Below, one piece after another: positions 57,682 to 64,000 of a stretch of DNA of 64,000 nucleotides (position 1 is its first letter; every line of letters starts with the position of its first letter). The position numbers were made by a program, and so were the translations under genes. The DNA comes from Pseudomonas nunensis (GTDB taxonomy: Bacteria > Pseudomonadota > Gammaproteobacteria > Pseudomonadales > Pseudomonadaceae). The notes beneath the pieces were generated by a model. That model saw nothing but the letters and a program-made list of their open reading frames with translations, was not told the DNA's origin and ran no database searches. The stretch is taken from contig NZ_CP101125.1 in the NCBI RefSeq assembly GCF_024296925.1, forward strand, positions 3,722,501 to 3,786,500. Reading direction: 5' to 3'.

Positions 57682-57895
57682 CGCCAAATAAGCCAGGCGC
57701 ATAATTCGGTGGGGCACCGCGACTTACCTGGGCACGGACGGGGCCGTCACATACATCGTCTTACTAAGCTCATGGTTGGCGAAGGACAGTGGCAGCTACA
57801 TTGACAGCATTATGTCTTTTAGCCACTAATACAAATAGATGGAAATCATCAATGGCCACCGGCTCTGCGATCAAGAAGATCACAAGGGAACCCAC

Positions 57896-58597
57896 ATGAC
57901 ATCGCTTACCAAGGTAAAGGCCCCCAAGGGTTCACTTAAGACTCTACTGGAGCAATGGACGGCGATGGTGGAGCGTTACGCGGCGATCCATAAGTATGTC
58001 GATAACTGCTGGTGGTACAACGAGCGTGCCACTCTTAGCTCGCTGGCCGGCGCCGCCTGGTCCATGGAAAACTGGGTGGCCTTGGAGGAGTTCTCCACGG
58101 GCAAGCGCCACAAAGTTAAAGCAGATGGCGTGGAATCGGGCGACCTGCGCCCGGGACGATGTGATCTCTATGTCACCAATCGCAAGGTTTGCTTCGGTTT
58201 CGAGGCCAAGCAAGCTTGGCAACGGGTTGGGCCACGCTCCAACCCGACACGCAATGTGCACAAGGGCTTGCAAGCTGCCTGGGAGGACAGCGGACATCTG
58301 GCTAACGATACAGACCAACGTTTCGCCGCCACCTTCATCGTGCCTTCGCTGCCACTAAACGCCGTCACCGACGAATTAGGGAATGTGGACCCGGAACAAG
58401 TCATGGCGCTGCTAAATACCTGGCTAGAGGGGCAGCGGGGATTTGTACGCCCCGGAGGCAAAGAAACCAGTTATGCCTACACCTTTCCACACCTCGGTCA
58501 TGAAGGCTTCATTTCCGGTCCCAGGTATTACCCCGGTGTGGTGCTGGTGCTCGAAGAGAGGTTCAGGGCGGCTAAGTTGTTGGATGGGGAGAACTGA
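57896..58597 (+). CDS. Hypothetical protein, putative PD-(D/E)XK nuclease
   Basis: A 233-residue soluble protein. The start at 57896 (AAGGGA upstream) is preferred to an in-frame ATG at 57839. The signature RCDLYVTNRKVCFGFEAKQAW has Asp followed 12 residues later by Glu-x-Lys, the core of the PD-(D/E)XK restriction-endonuclease fold. No other domain is seen. It stands alone just after the relaxase remnant and before the queuosine/dpd genes on the other strand. A nuclease associated with DNA modification or defence is inferred only from this motif. Confidence 0.68.
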   Translation: MTSLTKVKAPKGSLKTLLEQWTAMVERYAAIHKYVDNCWWYNERATLSSLAGAAWSMENWVALEEFSTGKRHKVKADGVESGDLRPGRCDLYVTNRKVCFGFEAKQAWQRVGPRSNPTRNVHKGLQAAWEDSGHLANDTDQRFAATFIVPSLPLNAVTDELGNVDPEQVMALLNTWLEGQRGFVRPGGKETSYAYTFPHLGHEGFISGPRYYPGVVLVLEERFRAAKLLDGEN

Positions 58598-58706
58598 GTT
58601 TCGGTGCAATGCAACGTTACCGGATTAGCACCTTTGGCACGGGATCGCCTGACACCATGACCTGCCTTGCTCACTCGATACATACGCCTTGATCAGCGCC
58701 CAAACA

Positions 58707-59174
58707 TTACTCCACCTCAGTATCTAATTGTATCGACACGACTAACGCTCGACGATAATGTAAAGGCGATGCATGCAAATCAACGACCAGCACGTGAGGT
58801 GCAACGGACACCAATGTCTTTATCCGTTCCACAGGAACTGAGACGTAGACCGAGAGCAATCGACCATTTGCGCTCATCGAGCCAATACTTGGAGTAACAG
58901 ATTCTTTGGGGATAAAGGCAACCCCTTCCACCAATTGAATCTCTATCTCCGGATACTTAAATTCCTCCGGACAAACCACAGTACCTTTGAAAATGAGGAC
59001 AGCGAATTCTTGGATAGCGTCCTCCCCAGACGATACTTCGCGTCGGGTAGCCATTCGAAATGACCACGAAAAGTCCCAAGAAGTAATCTTCGCTTGGTAC
59101 CATTTAAGAGAATATGGTGAACGAGTCTGAGCACGTCTAGCACTTTTACATCGACCGTTGTTAGGCTTGACCAT
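58707..59174 (-). CDS. Hypothetical protein (155 residues)
   Basis: A 155-residue protein with GGGAGG five bases ahead of the ATG at 59174; the GTG at 59180 is the alternative start. Basic N-terminus (KPNNGRCKSARRAQTR), then mixed alpha/beta (EFAVLIFKGTVVCPEEFKYP; IEIQLVEGVAFIPKE; RLLSVYVSVPVERIKTLV) suggesting a small globular domain. No signal peptide or recognisable motif. It is on the same strand as QueD and the DpdB-like gene and 124 bases downstream of QueD, so it could be the last gene of that unit. Confidence 0.6.
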   Translation of the reverse strand: MVKPNNGRCKSARRAQTRSPYSLKWYQAKITSWDFSWSFRMATRREVSSGEDAIQEFAVLIFKGTVVCPEEFKYPEIEIQLVEGVAFIPKESVTPSIGSMSANGRLLSVYVSVPVERIKTLVSVAPHVLVVDLHASPLHYRRALVVSIQLDTEVE

Positions 59175-59297
59175 ATCCACCTCCCTACAGGGCCGAGCTA
59201 GACAAGAAAATCAACCACCAAACTCGACAATGAAAGGGTAGACCTATCCAGTGAACTACACACTGCGCATAGTTCTGCTTTCTTTACACGAGAGTGG

Positions 59298-59660
59298 TTA
59301 TACCTCCGGCCCTCTATAAATACATCCACTTGTACATGTCTCGTGAATACGTATTGCGGATAGCTCTGGAAGCAGTGGCTTTAGTTCCTGCCAAACCCAA
59401 ACGGCTAAAACCTCGCTCGTCGGATTTTCCAGTCCGGGAATTTCATTAAGATAATTGTGATCTAAGCGTTCATACAGAGGCGCGAAAATTTCCTTTATCT
59501 CGGAAAAATCCCTGACCCAACCCGACGTTCTATCGACAGGGCCATCAATATAAATTGCAATACGAAAGGAATGACCGTGCAGACGCCCACATTTGTGCCC
59601 TTTTGGAACATTGGGCAGTCGATGAGCGGCCTCAAAAACGAACTCTTTAAAAATCTCCAC
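59298..59660 (-). CDS. queD: 6-carboxy-5,6,7,8-tetrahydropterin synthase (QueD)
   Basis: A 120-residue enzyme of 7-deazaguanine biosynthesis: 7,8-dihydroneopterin triphosphate to 6-carboxytetrahydropterin, on the way to preQ0. Zinc ligands His13 (FEAAHRLP), His28 and His30 (RLHGHSF) and the catalytic Cys24 (HKCGR) are present, as are the C-terminal [11 protein letters not shown] and [11 protein letters not shown] motifs. GTG at 59660 with GGGAGGA five bases upstream gives the normal QueD N-terminus ([15 protein letters not shown]) and is preferred to TTG at 59687. Its place with DpdB-like and DpdA-like genes points to precursor supply for DNA modification. Confidence 0.93.
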   Translation of the reverse strand: MEIFKEFVFEAAHRLPNVPKGHKCGRLHGHSFRIAIYIDGPVDRTSGWVRDFSEIKEIFAPLYERLDHNYLNEIPGLENPTSEVLAVWVWQELKPLLPELSAIRIHETCTSGCIYRGPEV

Positions 59661-59704
59661 TGATTCCTCCCGTATCTCACGCGACAAAAAACAAAACAGC
59701 TAGA

Positions 59705-60142
59705 CTAAACCTTCCAAGACTCAAGATCGACGCATAACGTTTCAAACAAAAACTCTACAACTTTGGCTCGCCCCTCACCCAGCGCTGATGCAATGGTGAT
59801 CACGGAAACCAAAATGGAGTTAACAGTGTGCAAATCGGTTACATCACTCAAACAATTCAATATTTCTGCGAATTTCCCCAACATAGCAGTTTGGGAAAAA
59901 TTTAATGCCTGCACCACATGGGTAGATGGCGTCAGGTAGAGAATATTCGCACGCGTCCGCAAACCGTAGGCTTCAGTCAGCATGCCATACCCTTCCGAAG
60001 GGAAAGCTTCGTCCTGCCCTGCGAGCCTCCTCAATGCCTCCTGAAAAGCCATGGATAGATGAAGAATGACTTCAGAGAACTCTTTTACACTGGCGTCACT
60101 GGCCAGGGCTGGAGCCAGATCCGAGGAAACCAAAGTAGTCAT
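59705..60142 (-). CDS. Small helical hypothetical protein next to queD
   Basis: A 145-residue, nearly all-helical protein (EFSEVILHLSMAFQEALRRL; SQTAMLGKFAEILNCLSDV; SVITIASALGEGRAKVVEFL). AGGAGG lies before its ATG. It is 44 bases above queD and 32 bases below the DpdB-like stop on the same strand, so it belongs to their transcript. No motif or family recognised. It may be a dpd accessory; no catalytic residues are visible. Confidence 0.72.
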   Translation of the reverse strand: MTTLVSSDLAPALASDASVKEFSEVILHLSMAFQEALRRLAGQDEAFPSEGYGMLTEAYGLRTRANILYLTPSTHVVQALNFSQTAMLGKFAEILNCLSDVTDLHTVNSILVSVITIASALGEGRAKVVEFLFETLCVDLESWKV

Positions 60143-60174
60143 AATGCCTCCTAAATATTAGTAATGAGCACCAG

Positions 60175-61230
60175 TTAGCTAGATACGAGTTCCGAACTTC
60201 GAACCACCCTGGTCAAATGATCAGTCAAAAGATGAATATCACCATGTAAATTCTGAACTCCATTCCACGGCCGGTTGCCTGTTTTAAAGGACCACTCTCC
60301 CGAATCGAGCGTCCAAGCTGTATATCCTTGTAGCTTTCTGAGGCCTAACTTGAATACTGGGGCCAGTGGCGCTCCTGTAGCACACAACTGTTCCATGACG
60401 AACCCCATGGAAATAATCCCCGCGCTATGGACGAGACGAGAGCTTTTAGGTGTATGACCATGCCAAGCATTTCCAAACACCTCCTGGACCGCCTGGAAAA
60501 ACTCACTGATGGCCAAGAAACACCGATCCTCACCTCCCGACGATTCAATCACCTCCCGACAGTAACCGTCGGATAGGGAATTCATTACCAGTTTTTGGAG
60601 CGACGTATCGCCGATGACTCCTGAGGGGTTGGTATGCTGCTTAATCTGACCTTGCAAAGAAGATCGATCGTCATAATTCAGCATTTCTACGATGCGGGCT
60701 GCGCGGGCGCGGGAAGTCATTCTGAATGGAAGGCCGCTGACAGACGGGAGCAGTTCATATACCAGCGACTTCGGTAATGGGCTGGTGTTGTTGACGAGAA
60801 TAAATTGCCGGCGAAGTTCTTCCTGATTTTCACACACGAGAGCTGACACCAGTAGCTGGAACGAACTCCCCTCGAGCCCAGCTAACGCAGATAGGCGCTG
60901 CTGGCCATCCACAACGAACCCAGGAGGGCCGGATGAAATATCCACCTCAATTTCTGCATAGGCTCCATTTCCTTCCACCACCCGGACTCCACTGGTAAAC
61001 GCTAACACCACAGCATTGGGCATTACCGCATCGGGACGGGAGAGGTAGTCGCGGATCTCTCGTATGTGCTTGGACACCTGTGGCCGCTGAAAGCCATGAA
61101 GGGCGCCACGATCGTCACGCTTGACTCGGTCGATGCTAGCGATCGCCAAAATCTGCTCAACGGTAGCCGCAAACGATACCACTTGGTGGGTGGGGCTCTG
61201 TAACGCCTTGATTGCGCTGAACTTAAGCAA
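60175..61230 (-). CDS. DGQHR-domain protein, DpdB-like paralogue
   Basis: A 351-residue protein beginning at TTG with GGAAGAG upstream. It carries the DndB/DpdB hallmark VVDGQQRLSAL (about residue 106) after GFQRPQVSKHIREIRDYL, and RQFILVNNTSPLPKSLVYEL downstream. DGQHR-domain proteins act in DNA modification systems such as phosphorothioation (DndB) and 7-deazaguanine insertion (DpdB). It is on the minus strand and divergent from a second DGQQR protein at 62345, with which it shares the motif and the GFQRP / FILVN blocks. Two copies in one locus is unusual and hints at subunit or regulator specialisation. Confidence 0.82.
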   Translation of the reverse strand: MLKFSAIKALQSPTHQVVSFAATVEQILAIASIDRVKRDDRGALHGFQRPQVSKHIREIRDYLSRPDAVMPNAVVLAFTSGVRVVEGNGAYAEIEVDISSGPPGFVVDGQQRLSALAGLEGSSFQLLVSALVCENQEELRRQFILVNNTSPLPKSLVYELLPSVSGLPFRMTSRARAARIVEMLNYDDRSSLQGQIKQHTNPSGVIGDTSLQKLVMNSLSDGYCREVIESSGGEDRCFLAISEFFQAVQEVFGNAWHGHTPKSSRLVHSAGIISMGFVMEQLCATGAPLAPVFKLGLRKLQGYTAWTLDSGEWSFKTGNRPWNGVQNLHGDIHLLTDHLTRVVRSSELVSS

Positions 61231-61412
61231 TGAGTCTCTTCCTTCATCGAACGCCCCCCCCAGAAAGAGGGGCAGCAGCAGTATTGAGGCTCTTATACCA
61301 ACCCTTCCGCATAAAAACTAGCCTAAGCGCATTGGCCCATACAGTTATTAAATGGTAAATTGTCAGCCTCAGATAAATGCAACACCCGTCAAAACAGGCC
61401 TACAGTTTTCCC

Positions 61413-62348
61413 ATGAGAACCGTCATCATCACCAACTGCACCAATCGAAAACGTCTCGACGGCCTGCCACCGGTGGTGCTGAACGACGAGTGTTATTCAT
61501 CGATTGCAGCCATGGCAAAGGCGTGGAAGGGGCAAATAGACGAACGCCCCACCACTCTGATGGCATCTTCACTTTATGTGGGCAGAAGCGTTTCTGACGC
61601 GAGGCGCGTAGCAACGAAGTTGGACGCGAAGCTAATGTTTGCGTCGACCGGCTTAGGGTTAATTGAAGGCGATCAGAGATGTCCACCGTACAACCTGACG
61701 GTGGCTCAGGATCCGAATTCTATCATCCCACGTCTCGAAAAATTGGGTGTGCGCGCATCAGATTGGTGGGAAGCCGTGAATGTCACCCAATCAAAGGGAA
61801 GCGCCCTCGCGGACCTCGTCAGCCAACCCGACATCGACTTGGTGCTCATTGCCCTCTCTTCAAACTATGTCCAGTTGATAGGCGAAGACCTTGGAAAAAT
61901 CAGGGACACGCAGATCGACAAGCTCAGAATATTCACTTCGCGCCCAGGCATCGAGATGCTTCCCAGCCATTTACGACGCATCGCGATGCCCTACGACGAA
62001 CGCCTTGAAACCTCAACATTACCCGGCACTCGCAACGATTTCCCTCAGAGAGCCCTGCGTCATTTCATTGAGATTCTTGAACTGTCGAGTGCTCCTGCTG
62101 AGATCGCTCGAAAGAGCGTCAGCGCGGCGATGGATCTTTTATCCCTAGCAAAAACGACCATCCGGCGGCGCGCATCGGACAGTGAAATTGCCTACATGCT
62201 TGAGTGTGTGTGGGCTGACTACCAAGGCAGTTCCACCCGATTGTTACGCTACTTAAGGGACGACGCCCTGGTGTCGTGCGAGCAATCGCGCTTTCGGAGG
62301 ATCTGGCAGGACATCAAAGGTCAAGACAGCATAGAGAGCAAAGCATGA
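61413..62348 (+). CDS. YaaA/DUF6884-like protein (candidate DpdC)
   Basis: A 311-residue protein. Its N-terminus, TVIITNCTNRKRL, resembles the ISCSKxK start of YaaA-like (DUF328/DUF6884) proteins, and ASSLYVGRSVSDARRVA followed by LMFASTGLGLIEG and CPPYNLTVAQ matches their LYtGxxF and SAxyGLL segments. No ribosome site is clear; ATG 61377 is a longer option. It overlaps the next dpdB-like gene by four bases. In dpd clusters DpdC converts preQ0-DNA to amido-deazaguanine; I propose this gene fills that place, with moderate confidence. Confidence 0.6.
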   Translation: MRTVIITNCTNRKRLDGLPPVVLNDECYSSIAAMAKAWKGQIDERPTTLMASSLYVGRSVSDARRVATKLDAKLMFASTGLGLIEGDQRCPPYNLTVAQDPNSIIPRLEKLGVRASDWWEAVNVTQSKGSALADLVSQPDIDLVLIALSSNYVQLIGEDLGKIRDTQIDKLRIFTSRPGIEMLPSHLRRIAMPYDERLETSTLPGTRNDFPQRALRHFIEILELSSAPAEIARKSVSAAMDLLSLAKTTIRRRASDSEIAYMLECVWADYQGSSTRLLRYLRDDALVSCEQSRFRRIWQDIKGQDSIESKA

Positions 62349-63466
62349 CGAGCGAAGATGCGATTGTGGTGCGTGCACTACGCACCACGCAAGGCGACAA
62401 CCTTGATGTGTATGCATTATTCATCAGGGGATCTGACCTGGTCCGAATTGCCGACATCAGCCGCCTGTCGCGCGAAGACAGCAGCCCCCTCAAGGGTTTT
62501 CAGCGCCCCGAGATTAAGAGTCATGTCAAAGGGATCACTGAGTACCTCAATCAGGGAAATGTACTTTTTCCCAATGCAATTATCTTAGCGCTGTCTCCTG
62601 ACCTGCGTTTTGTTGCAGCACGCGGAAGCAAGCCGACAGGCGACGCGGGGCTTTCGCAAGCGGGTACGCTGACGATCCCTATTAGGGAGGAAGGAATGAG
62701 GTCTGCCTGGATCGTGGACGGGCAACAACGCTCATTGGCGTTGGCGAAAGCGGCCAATTCGGATCTTCCTGTGCCAGTGATCGGTTTTGTATCCGACAGC
62801 CTGACCACCCAGCGCGAGCAATTTATTTTGGTCAACAAGGCCAAACCCTTGCCCACTCGACTGATCAACGAACTACTGCCGGAGACAGGCAGCATCCTTT
62901 TGCCCCGCGAACTGAGTGCTCGCAAGGCACCAGCTGAGTTGTGCGGGCTTCTTAGCCGCGATCCCAACTCCCCTTTCCACAAACTCATAAAGCGGTCGTC
63001 TGAGCAAAATAGCAAAGCAGTGATCACTGACACCGCTGTAATAACGATGATCCGCAATAGCATCAGTAATCCGTTGGGGGCGTTGGCCCCCTACACCTCC
63101 AGCACCGACGGTGCGGCGAACGTTGAGTCCATGTACAACCTGCTGACGACCTTCTGGCGGGCAGTGCGTGATACGTTTCCAGAGGCGTGGGCACTTGAAT
63201 CCAAGAGCAGTCGACTCATGCACTCAGCGGGGATCATCGCCATGGGAGTGCTTATGGATCGGATCTACGCCAAAATCGGTGGTCAGCGCGAAACCTACGA
63301 AGCCGTGCTACAAGAACTGGCCAGAGTAGCCCCTTACTGCGCATGGACAACAGGTCAATGGCCGATGATTAATGTCCAGTGGAATGAAATCCAAAGCACC
63401 CCTCAAGATATCAAGGCGCTGCAAGAAACCTTGATCCGCCTCTATATGACCAGCGCTCACCAATGA
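62345..63466 (+). CDS. dpdB: DGQHR-domain protein DpdB
   Basis: A 373-residue protein with a four-base overlap on both sides (ATGA). Motifs in order: GFQRPEIKSHVKGITEYL, then WIVDGQQRSLAL (Asp125-Arg129), then EQFILVNKAKPLPTRLINEL, and a C-terminal helical domain ending TSAHQ. DpdB works with DpdA to insert preQ0 into DNA in 7-deazaguanine modification systems. Direct coupling to the DpdA-like gene supports that. It is a paralogue of the minus-strand gene at 60175. Confidence 0.85.
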   Translation: MTSEDAIVVRALRTTQGDNLDVYALFIRGSDLVRIADISRLSREDSSPLKGFQRPEIKSHVKGITEYLNQGNVLFPNAIILALSPDLRFVAARGSKPTGDAGLSQAGTLTIPIREEGMRSAWIVDGQQRSLALAKAANSDLPVPVIGFVSDSLTTQREQFILVNKAKPLPTRLINELLPETGSILLPRELSARKAPAELCGLLSRDPNSPFHKLIKRSSEQNSKAVITDTAVITMIRNSISNPLGALAPYTSSTDGAANVESMYNLLTTFWRAVRDTFPEAWALESKSSRLMHSAGIIAMGVLMDRIYAKIGGQRETYEAVLQELARVAPYCAWTTGQWPMINVQWNEIQSTPQDIKALQETLIRLYMTSAHQ

Positions 63467-64000
63467 AATTTTTATACGCCGACACCCAAGACTACGTAGA
63501 CCCGGACTACGATTTCATCAACGATCGAAATGCGCCGGGCCGGAAGAGATACTGGGATGACCAGTATGCGCACGAAATGATGACCCCCGTCCCTTATGAT
63601 GGGCTCTTGGTCTCGATGAGCGCAGTGCGACCTGCAAATGGCGTCGCTAATTCAAAGGTTCGGTACTCGACTTCCGAGCAGCAGCGCTTCCTCAGAGAGG
63701 GCGCGCGCAAATTTCTACGACTCGATGGCATTCAGTTCAAAGATACGATGGTCCTAGGCGACTGCGGGGCTTTCGCCTATGTAGAGCACCCTACCCCTGC
63801 TTATAGCCCAAGCGAAGTAGTAGAGTTCTACTCAGATGCGGGATTCACCCACGGTTGTTCGCCGGACCACATCATATTCAACTGCGACTCCAGCAATCCT
63901 CCAGCGCTGAGCCAGTCGGAAGATGTGCTGTTTCGGTACGAAATTACGCTCAAAAATGCGCAAGAGTTTCTGCGTTTAGTGAAGGAGGCGGAATGGCCTT
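63463..64000 (+). CDS. dpdA: DpdA: tRNA-guanine-transglycosylase-like DNA enzyme (5' part)
   Basis: The first 179 residues, running off the right edge. The N-terminus YADTQDYVDPDYDFINDRN, then YDGLLVSMSAV, is the DpdA opening I recognise. MVLGDCGAFAYVEHPTPAYS corresponds to the TGT-family DSGGFQ region with the catalytic Asp context. DpdA swaps guanine in DNA for preQ0 (known from the Salmonella Montevideo dpd island). It overlaps dpdB by four bases. The C-terminal part and the zinc site lie outside the window. Confidence 0.88.
   Translation, partial: MKFLYADTQDYVDPDYDFINDRNAPGRKRYWDDQYAHEMMTPVPYDGLLVSMSAVRPANGVANSKVRYSTSEQQRFLREGARKFLRLDGIQFKDTMVLGDCGAFAYVEHPTPAYSPSEVVEFYSDAGFTHGCSPDHIIFNCDSSNPPALSQSEDVLFRYEITLKNAQEFLRLVKEAEWP

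Larger units (their letters stand above)
16235..64000. mobile_element. Genomic island (ICE-derived), left end and interior
   Basis: The left boundary is set by the tRNA-Pro fragment and the adjacent tyrosine recombinase. Supporting signs inside are a decayed MobH conjugative relaxase, an NADH:flavin oxidoreductase remnant, abrupt AT-rich segments, orphan genes, and defence or DNA-modification cargo in independent operons. No second copy of the tRNA 3' end is seen to the right within the window, so the island is at least 47.7 kb. It appears unable to conjugate by itself. Confidence 0.8.

Overview
The window looks like a chromosome segment of a fluorescens-type Pseudomonas. The evidence is high GC, Pseudomonas-like catabolic genes with AraC and LysR regulators, and a proline tRNA remnant. 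No sequence search was possible, so the genus is an inference from gene style. Positions 1 to about 16,230 read as ordinary accessory metabolism. From 16,235 to the right edge (at least 47.7 kb, right end not reached) the window is a genomic island.

Left part. The end of a chemoreceptor is followed by an AraC regulator divergent from a four-gene sugar-acid-type set (MFS transporter, fumarylacetoacetate-hydrolase-family protein, SDR, D-2-hydroxyacid dehydrogenase). A convergent divergent-motif NRAMP transporter and an exported lactonase-fold protein follow. A second block (8.6-16.1 kb) is bounded by two related LysR regulators. It holds an NTF2-like protein, an SDR, two tandem aldo/keto reductases, a secreted cupin and a secreted carboxymuconolactone-decarboxylase-family protein. 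This block lies between two 3' fragments of tRNA genes in the same orientation (8536-8570 and 16235-16284).

Island, left arm (16.2-28.5 kb). A tyrosine recombinase sits directly beside the 3' half of a tRNA-Pro(GGG) gene, which marks the attachment site. Next come a frameshifted gene, an AT-rich gene with a PD-(D/E)XK-like signature, a small zinc-ribbon protein, a small probable DNA-binding protein and about 1 kb with no recognisable gene. Then comes a tightly packed four-gene minus-strand operon: an S1-like protein, two small helical proteins and a large Upf1/SF1-type helicase with an N-terminal hydrophobic anchor.

Island, centre (28.7-56.0 kb). This is the most striking part. A plus-strand operon with overlapping stops and starts encodes an LCAT/PGAP1-like lipase, a trypsin-like protease, a second trypsin-like protease with a C-terminal degenerate NTPase module, and a STAND NTPase. 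It converges on a minus-strand operon encoding two giant proteins (about 3721 and 2425 residues) and a papain-like cysteine protease. Proteases, a lipase and a STAND switch together resemble a conflict or programmed-death module. The giant partners match nothing I recognise, and I propose this as the candidate undescribed system.

Island, right arm (56.0-64.0 kb). A decayed MobH-type conjugative relaxase shows that the island descends from an integrative conjugative element. It is followed by a putative PD-(D/E)XK nuclease, an orphan gene, QueD, a small helical protein, two divergent DGQQR (DpdB-like) proteins, a YaaA-like protein and the start of a DpdA-type transglycosylase. This is the beginning of a 7-deazaguanine DNA-modification (dpd) cluster that runs off the window.
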